A stretch of 64,000 nucleotides of DNA from Emticicia agri (GTDB taxonomy: Bacteria; Bacteroidota; Bacteroidia; Cytophagales; Spirosomataceae), in NCBI RefSeq assembly GCF_004168285.1, contig NZ_SEWF01000001.1:227555-291554 (forward strand), given 5' to 3'. Position 1 is the stretch's first letter; the number at the start of each line of letters is the position of its first letter. Below are positions 45,387 through 53,759 of this stretch, piece by piece. Both the position numbers and the translations under genes were made by a program. The notes below the pieces were generated by a model. It was not told the DNA's origin. It saw nothing but the letters and a program-made list of their open reading frames with translations, and did not search any database.

Positions 45387-45815
45387 TTATGCTTTTTTCT
45401 TTCCGTTTGGTGCCGAAGCAGGAGCATTAGAAGGTGCTGCTGATGGAGCAGTTACTTCGCCTTTGATTGTTAAGATTACTGTTGCGTTTTCAGCATTGCT
45501 TGTAACAGTAATTGTTTTTGTAAATGCACCCGGACGACCAGATGTGTTATAACCTACTTTGATAGTACTTTTAGCACCTGGCATGATTGGGTCTTTAGAC
45601 CATTCTGGTGTAGTACAGCCACAAGATGCAGCAGCGTTTGAGATAACAACCGGAGCAGTGCCTGTATTTGTAACTTCGAAGCTGTAAGTTGCTAATGGAC
45701 CTTCGGCTACTTTACCGAAATCATGTACTTCTTTGTTGAATTTTAATGATCCTTGAGCTTGTACTGCCGCTACAAATGCAAAAACCACCGCAATTGTTGA
45801 AAATAATTTTTTCAT
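45387..45815 (-). CDS. DUF1573 secreted protein
   Basis: The 142-residue protein has a signal peptide (MKKLFSTIAVVFAFVAAVQAQ) and one DUF1573 Ig-like domain: FNKEVHDFGKVAEGPLATYSF, SCGCTTPEWSKDPIMPG, VGYNTSGRPGAFTKTITV. The tail is Ala/Pro/Lys-rich. Function is unknown; the fold resembles ASPM-SPD-2-Hydin modules. It has its own terminator. Confidence 0.93.
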   Translation of the reverse strand: MKKLFSTIAVVFAFVAAVQAQGSLKFNKEVHDFGKVAEGPLATYSFEVTNTGTAPVVISNAAASCGCTTPEWSKDPIMPGAKSTIKVGYNTSGRPGAFTKTITVTSNAENATVILTIKGEVTAPSAAPSNAPASAPNGKKKA

Positions 45816-45940
45816 TAGATTTAAGTAATTTAAAGTTAAAAATAAATTCTGTTTTATTAGTAAAGCTTATTTCTAACGCAAATAAATACTAAATACTATA
45901 TATATACCAAATATTTAACAACTCATTAACAAAACTCTTT

Positions 45941-46027
45941 AGTGCTTGTTTAAATATGGTCTATCTGAAAAAGCAAACGTCGCACAGATACCTTTGTAGG
46001 TCGAATCATAATAGCTAAACAAGCTCT
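45941..46027. repeat. MITE-like element, copy C (87 bp, internally shortened)
   Basis: Terminal repeats AGTGCTTGTTTA (45941-45952) and TAAACAAGCTCT (46016-46027), one mismatch, enclose a shortened core. Reverse-complemented, the core reads TATGATTCGACCTACAAAGG and GTGCGACGTTTGC, matching copies A and B. It ends 17 bp before a promoter-like sequence. Confidence 0.7.
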
Positions 46028-46043
46028 TTCATTGCTGGTTTTT

Positions 46044-46073
46044 TTTGAAAAAGAAATATTTTCTTTAACTTTA
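46044..46073 (+). promoter_or_regulatory. Candidate promoter of the fused E1 gene
   Basis: TTTG (46044-46047), an 18-nt spacer and TAACTTTA (46066-46073) are near the Bacteroidota consensus, with the last G replaced by A. The leader would be about 105 nt. Confidence 0.4.
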
Positions 46074-46185
46074 CATCATAATTAGTTAGTATGACAACTA
46101 ATCTCAGTTTTATTAGTTGAGTAAGGTATATTACAATTTTTTGTATGGATTCGCCTTCTTATTTTAACCATTCAAAATTGAAAGC

Positions 46186-48603
46186 ATGACTGGAGCATCA
46201 GACCTAATTACCTCAACAGATGTTTTATTAACTAAAGAAGAAGTTTTAAATGATTACCGCATTGCCTGCGAAAGCCGTGAGGTGAGCATGATTGGCCGAA
46301 AAGATGTGTTTATGGGTCGGGCTAATTTTGGGGTATTCGGCGACGGCAAAGAACTGGCTCAGATAGCCATGTCGAAGGTATTCAGAAAAGGTGATTTCCG
46401 GTCAGGCTATTACCGAGACCAAACATTCTTAGCTGCTGTTGGTGGCCTTAACTGGCAACAATTCTTCGCTCAATTATATGCCCATCCCGATATTAATCAT
46501 GACCCTTTTTCAGCAGGGCGTTCGATGAATGCACACTATGGAAACAGATGGATTGATGATAAGGGTGAATGGCTTAACCAGACTGAATTATACAATACTG
46601 TCAGCGATGTGTCTTCTACCGCAGGGCAAATGCCACGTTCTATCGGGCTGGCTTATGCTTCCAAACTGTTCAGAGAAAATCCTGACCTGCAATATCTTAC
46701 TAAATTTTCAAGAAACGGAAACGAGGTTTGCTTTGCCACTATTGGCGATGCCTCTACCTCGCAGGGTATGTTTTTTGAATCGATTAATGCCGCCGGGGTC
46801 TTGCAGATACCTGTCATTTTCTCGGTATGGGACGACGGCTATGGTATTTCGGTACCAATCGAGTACCAGACTACCAAAAGCAGTATTTCAGAAGCCTTAG
46901 CCGGATTTCAGCGAAAAAATGGCTCAAATGGCATCGAAATTATTGTAGCCCGTGCCTGGAACTATACCGAATTAATAGAGGCGTATCAGCAGGCAGCACG
47001 CTATGCCCGCGACCAGCATGTTCCGGTTTTGGTACATGTAATAGAAGTAACCCAACAATTGGGACACTCAACATCGGGTTCGCACGAGCGTTATAAATCA
47101 AAAAAACGATTAGATTTTGAACACGAATTTGATTGTAATCTACATCTGAAAGAATGGATTTTATCAAATGGCTATGCTACCGAAGAAGAGATAAAAGAGG
47201 TTGAAACCAAAGCCAAAGATACTGCCAAAAAATCACGTAATGCAGCCTGGACAGCTTATAGAGAATCCATCAGACCTGATATAGAAACAGCTATACAATT
47301 ATTAAAAAAGGCAGCTACCGAAAGTAAACATGCTACTGCTATAGCCAAACTTAGAGAAGAATTAGAGCATACCGAAAACGCTGTTCGAAGAGAGATTATC
47401 TGCCTTGTAAAAAAAGCATTGGTTATGATGCGTCAGGAAGCAGGTTTGGCCAAAAAGGAAATCATTTCCTGGCTTGAAAAAGTAGCTGCTGAGAACAAAG
47501 ACAGATTCAACACACATCTTTTAAGCGAATATCCTACCTCGCCCATGTATGTAAAGGGCATTGCTCCCGAATATGATGAGCGTAGTACAGACCTGAGCGG
47601 ACACGAAATTATCAACCATTATTTTGATCTGTTACTTAGCCGTGACCCAAGAGTATTTGCACTTGGAGAAGACGTGGGTAAAATAGGTGATGTAAACCAG
47701 GGTTTTGCCGGATTACAGGAAAAATATGGAGAAATACGCGTAACTGATGCCGGCATCCGTGAGACTACCATTATCGGGCAAGGCATCGGCGCTGCTATGC
47801 GGGGTTTACGTCCGATTGTAGAGATTCAGTATTTCGATTATATCTATTATGCCTTGGCGACTTTAACTGATGACCTTGCTTCGCTTCGTTACCGCACAGT
47901 AGGTGGTCAGTTAGCACCGTTGATTATCCGTACCCGTGGACACCGTCTGGAGGGTATCTGGCACTCGGGATCTCCGATGTCAGCCATGTTAGGGTCTCTA
48001 CGTGGAATCCATGTGCTGGTACCACGCAATTTTGTACAGGCAGCCGGATTCTATAACACTATCCTGAAAGGCGATGACCCTGCCCTGATTATTGAGTGTC
48101 TGAACGGGTATCGTATCAAAGAAAAAATGCCTAAAAATCTTTCAGAAATCTGTGTACCATTAGGTGTACCCGAAACGCTGAAAAAAGGAGAAGATATAAC
48201 CATAGTTACTTACGGCTCTATGTGCAGAATTGTGATGGAAGCCGCTAATCAGTTAACACAAGTAGGCATTCATGCAGAAGTCATAGATGTACAGTCGTTG
48301 CTGCCTTTTGATATTAATCATAGCATTGTTGAGTCAATCAAAAAAACCAACCGGGTGATTTTTGCTGATGAAGATGTACCGGGTGGTGCTTCGGCTTTTA
48401 TGATGCAACAAGTATTGGATATACAGCAGGCTTACCGCTGGTTAGACTCTGCCCCTAAAGCAATAGCTGCTCAGGCTCACCGACCTGCCTATGCAGCCGA
48501 TGGTGATTATTTCTCGAAACCAAGTGCAGAAACAATTTTTGATGCAGTGTATAAAATGATGCACGAGGCACGTCCGAAAGAATTTCCTGATTTATACAAG
48601 TAA
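46186..48603 (+). CDS. Fused alpha/beta E1 component of a branched-chain-type 2-oxoacid dehydrogenase
   Basis: The protein has 805 residues. The N-terminal half is an E1-alpha module with the thiamine diphosphate motif beginning GDASTSQGMFFESIN and ending VWDDGYG. The C-terminal half (from about 465) is an E1-beta module: FALGEDVGKIGDVNQGFAGL, RVTDAGIRETTIIGQGIGAA, RTRGHRLEGIWHSGSPM, VIFADEDVPGGASAFM. It decarboxylates 2-oxoacids and passes the acyl group to a lipoyl E2. The single-chain form is typical of Bacteroidota. No E2 or E3 gene is adjacent. A MITE-like copy lies just before its promoter region. Confidence 0.95.
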   Translation: MTGASDLITSTDVLLTKEEVLNDYRIACESREVSMIGRKDVFMGRANFGVFGDGKELAQIAMSKVFRKGDFRSGYYRDQTFLAAVGGLNWQQFFAQLYAHPDINHDPFSAGRSMNAHYGNRWIDDKGEWLNQTELYNTVSDVSSTAGQMPRSIGLAYASKLFRENPDLQYLTKFSRNGNEVCFATIGDASTSQGMFFESINAAGVLQIPVIFSVWDDGYGISVPIEYQTTKSSISEALAGFQRKNGSNGIEIIVARAWNYTELIEAYQQAARYARDQHVPVLVHVIEVTQQLGHSTSGSHERYKSKKRLDFEHEFDCNLHLKEWILSNGYATEEEIKEVETKAKDTAKKSRNAAWTAYRESIRPDIETAIQLLKKAATESKHATAIAKLREELEHTENAVRREIICLVKKALVMMRQEAGLAKKEIISWLEKVAAENKDRFNTHLLSEYPTSPMYVKGIAPEYDERSTDLSGHEIINHYFDLLLSRDPRVFALGEDVGKIGDVNQGFAGLQEKYGEIRVTDAGIRETTIIGQGIGAAMRGLRPIVEIQYFDYIYYALATLTDDLASLRYRTVGGQLAPLIIRTRGHRLEGIWHSGSPMSAMLGSLRGIHVLVPRNFVQAAGFYNTILKGDDPALIIECLNGYRIKEKMPKNLSEICVPLGVPETLKKGEDITIVTYGSMCRIVMEAANQLTQVGIHAEVIDVQSLLPFDINHSIVESIKKTNRVIFADEDVPGGASAFMMQQVLDIQQAYRWLDSAPKAIAAQAHRPAYAADGDYFSKPSAETIFDAVYKMMHEARPKEFPDLYK

Positions 48604-48625
48604 GGGCAAATGACTTTAAGAAGAG

Positions 48626-48656
48626 AAACGCAAGCATATTGTTTGCGTTTTTTTTG
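48626..48656 (+). terminator. Terminator of the fused E1 gene
   Basis: An 8-bp stem AAACGCAA/TTGCGTTT (48626-48633 with 48643-48650) is followed by seven T. The remaining 226 bp to 48882 contain only weak inverted repeats (CTAAAAAA/TTTTTTAG near 48739). Confidence 0.85.
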
Positions 48657-48882
48657 TGGGTACACCCCCTAAAAAAGGCAAAGGGGGCAAAATCTGTCCC
48701 CCGATGAACCCAAAACAACTTTTGCTGTGACTAAAAAAGTGAGTTTTTTAGTTAAGTGTGCGATTTCCTAATAATTTGCGGATATAACAATAGTCGTAAT
48801 GACTATTGAACCGAAAATATTTTACAAATCGCTTATTATTAAGCACTTACTAAATATTAAATATCTTGTAAAATGAAATATT

Positions 48883-49674
48883 TTAAACAATTGCCATCAT
48901 TTTGCATAAATGAATCAATGCTGTAGTATCACGGGTACCGGTTCTGGCAAGCATATTCCTGCGGTGATTATCTACTGTATTTGGACTAATATCTAAAATC
49001 TCAGCAATTTGCTTCGTATTCAGACCTTGTATAATATATTTCAGAACTTCTTTTTCTCTTTCAGATAATATCTCCTGCTCTACCGTCTTGTCTTCATTTG
49101 AATGATAGACAAAAATTTTCTTTTCATCTTTACCAAACACACCTCTTATCCAGTAATCGTCTCCTTTCATTAAATGAGTAATGTTCTGAATGGAGATAAA
49201 AAATAATAATGGTTTGCCTTCTGTGTCAGACTCTAATGGTAGCACACTCAGGTGGCACTTCATGGTCTCTCCAGACTTATGATAGAGCTTTACTCCCCAA
49301 CAGTTAAGAAAGTGTTCAACTCTAAACGTTTTCGGCAGATGTTTCAGAACCTTCTGTATCCAGGTAGCAAAAACACTGATAAGTGAAATATGCTCAGGAG
49401 TTAATAAGGAAATTAAACTCAAAGTCAGGTTTTCACCAAACTCTTTCCTGTTATAGCCTGCAAATGTAGTAATATTTTTACTAATATTTACTATTTTACA
49501 ACGTTTAATATCAAAAATTATTGACATCGCACCCTGATTTTGATTAAATAAGGAAAAAACGCCTGTTTGTTCAAGGTATTTTTCATAATCTATCTCAACC
49601 TGATTCGGATAATGCTTGTTAATTGTTTCTTGTATCCTTAACAAATTGTTTTCTATTTCCCGCGACAATAACAT
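48883..49674 (-). CDS. PAS-domain LuxR-type transcriptional regulator
   Basis: The 263-residue protein has an N-terminal PAS-like sensor (about 45-165: NISKNITTFAGYNRKEFGENL, WGVKLYHKSGETMKCHLSVLP) and a C-terminal LuxR/GerE helix-turn-helix (about 195-260: LSEREKEVLKYIIQGLNTKQIAEILDISPNTVDNHRRNM). The ATG at 49674 is preferred over an upstream TTG. It has no receiver or kinase domain. Signal and targets are unknown; the divergent GT39 gene starts 135 bp away and may be controlled by it. Confidence 0.9.
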   Translation of the reverse strand: MLLSREIENNLLRIQETINKHYPNQVEIDYEKYLEQTGVFSLFNQNQGAMSIIFDIKRCKIVNISKNITTFAGYNRKEFGENLTLSLISLLTPEHISLISVFATWIQKVLKHLPKTFRVEHFLNCWGVKLYHKSGETMKCHLSVLPLESDTEGKPLLFFISIQNITHLMKGDDYWIRGVFGKDEKKIFVYHSNEDKTVEQEILSEREKEVLKYIIQGLNTKQIAEILDISPNTVDNHRRNMLARTGTRDTTALIHLCKMMAIV

Positions 49675-49808
49675 ACTGCATCTAACATTTAACAATTAAA
49701 GTATTTTCGTTCATTGTGTCTTTACTTGTTTTATGGTTTAGTGTGAATAAGAGACTATACTCTTTTGCTTTTTATTTATACCTTTGGCAAAAAAATATCC
49801 TTCTTTGA

Positions 49809-51131
49809 ATGCGTATTCAAATTCAGCAAAAATATTACCCACTTATTGTCTTAGCTTTAGGAGTTGTTTTTTTCTTCCCTTTTTTAGGAAACGTTCATTT
49901 GTTTGACTGGGACGAAATTAATTTCGCTGAATCAGCCAGAGAAATGGTTCTTACCGGAAACTACAGCAAAGTTCAGATTGATTATAAGCCTTTCTGGGAA
50001 AAGCCTCCGCTTTTCTTCTGGATGCAGGCAGGAGCAATGCAAGTATTGGGCATAAATGAGTTCGCAGCACGCTTCTCAAATGCCTTCATTGGTTGTATTA
50101 CTCTTTGGGTTATCTTTTTAATTGGTAAAAGTATCCGGAATGCAAACTTTGGTCTGATATGGGCATTACTCTATTTAGGTTCTTTCACTCCCCATCTATA
50201 TTTTAAATCCGGAATCATTGACCCGACATTTAATCTATTTATTTTCCTCGGGATTTACTTCTCCTTTAAGGCACAAGCCAAGCCAAAATACATAGTACTA
50301 TCCGGTATATTCATTGGCCTATCAATTCTTACAAAAGGCCCGGTTGGCGGGCTGATATGGGGATTGACAGCAATTTCATATTGGATACTTTATAACAAAT
50401 TTACTAAACTTTTTACATTTAAACAAATACTGTTTTTTTCGGTTGCCTGCATTGCCGTTGCTTCCTTGTGGTTTGCTAACGAACTGATAAACAATGGGTT
50501 TTGGCTTATGAAAGAATTTATTCAATACCAGATACGCTTATTCAGCACACCTGACGCCGGGCATGGACAACCTTTTTATTACCATTTTGTGGTAGTACTG
50601 CTGGGTTGCTTTCCCATGTCAGTTTTCGGCATTCCTGCGCTGGCTTCCAGACAGGAAGGGTTCGGGAAATGGATGAAAATTACTTTCTGGGTAGTTATGA
50701 TTCTTTTCAGCATTGTTACCACAAAAATCGTCCATTATTCTTCAATGGCTTACTTTCCGCTTTCCTTTATGGCAGCCAGTTTTTTATATGATTGGTTAAG
50801 TGGGAAAAAATCATGGAACCAATGGCTCACATGGGGCTTAATCACTATAGGCTTTATTTTATCGCTCGTATTGGTAGCTGTACCTTTGGCAGGAATGAAT
50901 ACAGCAAAACTTATCCCTTATATAAAAGACCCGTTTGCGGTAAAAAACCTGAGCGCGGTTGTACAATGGAGCGGCTTTGAACCTTTGATAGGACTTACGT
51001 ATTTTATAGTACTTTTGGCTTTAATTTTCAGAAAAAAAAAATACGGAAGAACGAAAATGGGTATTTATCAGCAGTTTTACGCTGGCAACAGCTATTTGCC
51101 TTTTTATGTTTGGGGCAACGGTTGTTCCTAA
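49809..51131 (+). CDS. GT39/ArnT-like membrane glycosyltransferase, N-terminal part before an A10 frameshift
   Basis: This 440-residue chain has about 11 TM helices and the N-terminal catalytic loop LFDWDEINFAESAREM, with the acidic pair expected in ArnT/PMT relatives, and EKPPLFFWMQAGAM. Such enzymes transfer a sugar from a polyprenyl phosphate to a lipid or protein in the periplasm. A run of ten A (51032-51041) shifts the frame; after it the normal continuation EERKWVFISSFTLATAICLF is read in another frame that becomes the 51106 ORF. If a nine-A transcript or slippage is used, the full enzyme is made. A TACCTTTG -7-like element lies at 49779-49786. Confidence 0.85.
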   Translation: MRIQIQQKYYPLIVLALGVVFFFPFLGNVHLFDWDEINFAESAREMVLTGNYSKVQIDYKPFWEKPPLFFWMQAGAMQVLGINEFAARFSNAFIGCITLWVIFLIGKSIRNANFGLIWALLYLGSFTPHLYFKSGIIDPTFNLFIFLGIYFSFKAQAKPKYIVLSGIFIGLSILTKGPVGGLIWGLTAISYWILYNKFTKLFTFKQILFFSVACIAVASLWFANELINNGFWLMKEFIQYQIRLFSTPDAGHGQPFYYHFVVVLLGCFPMSVFGIPALASRQEGFGKWMKITFWVVMILFSIVTTKIVHYSSMAYFPLSFMAASFLYDWLSGKKSWNQWLTWGLITIGFILSLVLVAVPLAGMNTAKLIPYIKDPFAVKNLSAVVQWSGFEPLIGLTYFIVLLALIFRKKKYGRTKMGIYQQFYAGNSYLPFYVWGNGCS

Positions 51132-51447
51132 AATTGAGCGCTATACCCAGGGCGCCGCTATTGACTTCTATGAATCAAAGCAAGGACAAGATGTATATGT
51201 AAGCGTAATTGGTTTTAAAAGTTATGCGCATTTGTTCTATTTTCAGAAACAACCCAATACTGCTCCGGCCTCAACAGCCAATATGACACAGGAAGAATTT
51301 GGACAATGGCTGCTCAACGGACAGGTAGATAAACCCGTATTTTTTGTTACACGGATTGATAGATACGAAGAGTATAAAAATCATCCGAATCTGGAATTGA
51401 TTGAAGAAAAGAATGGATTTGTTTTTTTGAAGAGGAAAAATATATAA
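51106..51447 (+). CDS. C-terminal part of the GT39-like glycosyltransferase (frameshifted)
   Basis: The continuation frame is open from the A10 tract (51043 onward) to 51447. The first ATG is at 51106, giving 113 residues, but the segment from 51043 includes the last TM helix. The C-terminal soluble part (VVPKIERYTQGAAIDFYESK, VSVIGFKSYAHLFYFQKQ) matches the periplasmic tail of GT39 proteins. It is not an independent gene. The next gene, a VOC protein, begins 8 bp after the stop, so the transcript is likely continuous. Confidence 0.8.
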   Translation: MFGATVVPKIERYTQGAAIDFYESKQGQDVYVSVIGFKSYAHLFYFQKQPNTAPASTANMTQEEFGQWLLNGQVDKPVFFVTRIDRYEEYKNHPNLELIEEKNGFVFLKRKNI

Positions 51448-51455
51448 GTATTCAC

Positions 51456-51842
51456 ATGAACTTAAATCAGATAACCATCCCTGTAAGTAATATCGAGCAA
51501 TCTATTGAATTCTATGAAAAATTAGGACTAAAATTGATTGTGAAAGACGTGCATTATGCCCGTTTTGAATGTATCAATGGAGAGAGTACATTCTCTATCC
51601 ATCATGCTGAAAATATGCCTGCTGATACGGGAGTATGGATTTATTTTGAGGTTGAGGATGTAGATGATAAAATCAGCGAATTATTAAGAAGAGGCTTTGT
51701 GATAGAAGAACTACCTGCTGACAAACCCTGGCTATGGCGTGAAGCCCGCATAAAAGATTTAGATAATCATCTGCTGATTATTTATCATGCCGGAGATAAT
51801 CGGAAGAATCCGCCATGGAGGATTAATGAACAGCCTTTTTAA
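51456..51842 (+). CDS. VOC-superfamily protein
   Basis: The 128-residue protein is a single glyoxalase/bleomycin-resistance-type (VOC) fold. Two betaalphabetabetabeta modules are seen: MNLNQITIPVSNIEQSIEFYEKLG and VWIYFEVEDVDDKISELLRRGF, with candidate metal ligands Gln/Glu/His. The substrate is not known. It is 8 bp downstream of the glycosyltransferase and may be co-transcribed. Confidence 0.88.
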   Translation: MNLNQITIPVSNIEQSIEFYEKLGLKLIVKDVHYARFECINGESTFSIHHAENMPADTGVWIYFEVEDVDDKISELLRRGFVIEELPADKPWLWREARIKDLDNHLLIIYHAGDNRKNPPWRINEQPF

Positions 51843-51934
51843 TATTGAAGTTGTTTAGGATTATTTCTTACCAAAAGTTTTGAGAGATTGATAAGATTTT
51901 GCAAACTTTGGCATCCAAACTTAATATTAGACTC

Positions 51935-52705
51935 TTGAATAATTTATTAGTGATAGATGTCGGTAATACCGATGCAGGTTTCGGAATTTTTGAAGACAAA
52001 ACGCTGACGCATCAGTTCAGAATCAAGTCGCTGAAAGACGAGAACTATGTCTTTTTTGAATATAGCTTCCGACAGTATTTTTTAGAAAACAACCTGCGGT
52101 TTTCTGACATCACCAAAGTTGTACTGAGCAGTGTAGTTCCTCCCCTCACGCCTATCTTTAAGCTACTGATTAACAATATTTTCGGCATTGAGCCTATCAT
52201 TGTTAATGCCTATATTTTTCCATCTATTGAAATTTCAATTGATAATCCGAATGAAATTGGTAGCGATTTGATAGCCAATGCAGTAGCTGCTTTTACCAAA
52301 TACAAACGCAATTGTGTAGTAGTTGATTTTGGCACTGCGCTCACTTTTACGGTAGTATCAGGCACAGGTAAAATATTAGGCGTATCTATAGCACCGGGTT
52401 TAAAAACAGCCGTAAAAGCGTTATTTGCCAACACGGCTCAATTACCTGATGTGCCACTCGAATTACCTACTTCTGTATTAGGTAAAAATACAGTACATGC
52501 CATTCAGGCAGGTATTTTATGGGGGTACGAGGGTTTAGTAAAAAATATGATTCAGAAGGTACGAGCAGAATTAGAGGGTGATTGTATAGCCATTGCTACC
52601 GGAGGCCTCTCATCTATTATCTCTACACTTCATGGCGAATTTGTAGAGGTAAATCGTGAACTGACCTTAGAAGGGCTAAGAATTATCGGAGAGTCGCAAG
52701 CATAA
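51935..52705 (+). CDS. coaX: Type III pantothenate kinase
   Basis: CoaX phosphorylates pantothenate in the first step of coenzyme A synthesis. The 256 residues show the N-terminal VIDVGNTDAGFGIFED phosphate-binding segment, SSVVPPLTP, the NPNEIGSDLIANAVAAF motif and VVVDFGTALTFTVV, and the C-terminal TGG (AIATGGLSSII). There is no in-frame ATG. TTG 51935 gives a typical N-terminus (MNNLLVIDVGNT); a TTG at 51899 would add twelve residues. nadC follows 28 bp downstream. Confidence 0.92.
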   Translation: MNNLLVIDVGNTDAGFGIFEDKTLTHQFRIKSLKDENYVFFEYSFRQYFLENNLRFSDITKVVLSSVVPPLTPIFKLLINNIFGIEPIIVNAYIFPSIEISIDNPNEIGSDLIANAVAAFTKYKRNCVVVDFGTALTFTVVSGTGKILGVSIAPGLKTAVKALFANTAQLPDVPLELPTSVLGKNTVHAIQAGILWGYEGLVKNMIQKVRAELEGDCIAIATGGLSSIISTLHGEFVEVNRELTLEGLRIIGESQA

Positions 52706-52733
52706 TAAAAAAACGCCCTTTGGGCTTACGAAT

Positions 52734-53585
52734 ATGGAGATAGACAAAAGAGCGATTAACAAGTTTATTAAGAATGCCCTTGCCGAAGATGTAGGCGATG
52801 GCGACCATACTTCTTTATCGACTATCCCTGCTGAGGCAATGGGCAAGGCAAGGCTATTAGTAAAAGATAATGGCATACTGGCAGGTGTTGAATTAGCCAA
52901 AATGATTTTCAAAGCTGTTGATAAAGATTTAAAAGTAAAAGTTCTTATCAAAGATGGCGCACCCATTAAATTTGGCGATGTAGCTTTCTTTGTTGAAGGC
53001 AGAGACCGCTCTATTCTTACGGCCGAGCGTCTGGTACTTAACTGTATGCAACGCATGAGCGGCATTGCTACTACCACCAATCAGGTAGTGAAACTATTAG
53101 AAGGAACAAAAACCAAAGTATTGGATACCCGTAAAACCACACCCGGTTTCAGAATGTTGGAAAAATGGGGCGTACAGATTGGCGGAGGGGTAAATCATCG
53201 CTTTGGTTTGTTTGATATGATTCTGATAAAAGACAATCATGTAGATTATGCCGGAGGTATTAAAAATGCGTTAGATGCAGCACATAATTACCTGAAAACC
53301 ACTAATAGAAAGCTGGATATTGAGATTGAAGTAAGAAACCTCCATGAATTACGGGAAGTGTTGGACATAGGAGGTATAGTAAGAATCATGGTTGATAATT
53401 TCAGCTATGCTGATATCAGACAAGCCGTAAAAATGGTCAATGGCAGTTACCCTATTGAAGCCTCTGGTGGTATTTCACCAGCCAACGTAAGACAATATGC
53501 CGAATGTGGTGTTGATTATGTTTCATTAGGTTATCTGACCCATTCTGCCAAAAGTCTGGATTTGAGCCTGAAAGCTGTTAAGTAA
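52734..53585 (+). CDS. nadC: Nicotinate-nucleotide pyrophosphorylase
   Basis: NadC converts quinolinate and PRPP to nicotinate mononucleotide in NAD synthesis. The 283 residues include EDVGDGDHTSL at the N-terminus, ERLVLNCMQRMSGIAT, VLDTRKTTPGFRMLEKWGVQ, GGGVNHRFGLFDMILIKDNH and the C-terminal EASGGISPANVRQYAECGVDYVS. Substrate-binding Arg and His residues are all present. It probably shares an operon with coaX, joining two cofactor pathways. A terminator follows. Confidence 0.97.
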   Translation: MEIDKRAINKFIKNALAEDVGDGDHTSLSTIPAEAMGKARLLVKDNGILAGVELAKMIFKAVDKDLKVKVLIKDGAPIKFGDVAFFVEGRDRSILTAERLVLNCMQRMSGIATTTNQVVKLLEGTKTKVLDTRKTTPGFRMLEKWGVQIGGGVNHRFGLFDMILIKDNHVDYAGGIKNALDAAHNYLKTTNRKLDIEIEVRNLHELREVLDIGGIVRIMVDNFSYADIRQAVKMVNGSYPIEASGGISPANVRQYAECGVDYVSLGYLTHSAKSLDLSLKAVK

Positions 53586-53616
53586 AAAAGACTATTTTTT
53601 GTATAAATATGGATGT

Positions 53617-53652
53617 AGCAGTTATACTTTCAGACAGTATAACTGCTTTTTT
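53617..53652 (+). terminator. Terminator of the coaX-nadC unit
   Basis: A perfect 12-bp stem (53617-53628 with 53636-53647), a 7-nt loop, and a run of six T. Confidence 0.9.
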
Positions 53653-53759
53653 AATGAATTAAGTAGAGGAATAATGCCTGTTTCTTAAAAATTTCACAAT
53701 TTATTTAATAAATTACCAACTTATTCACAATCCGTCTATTTACAATATATCCAACCTCT

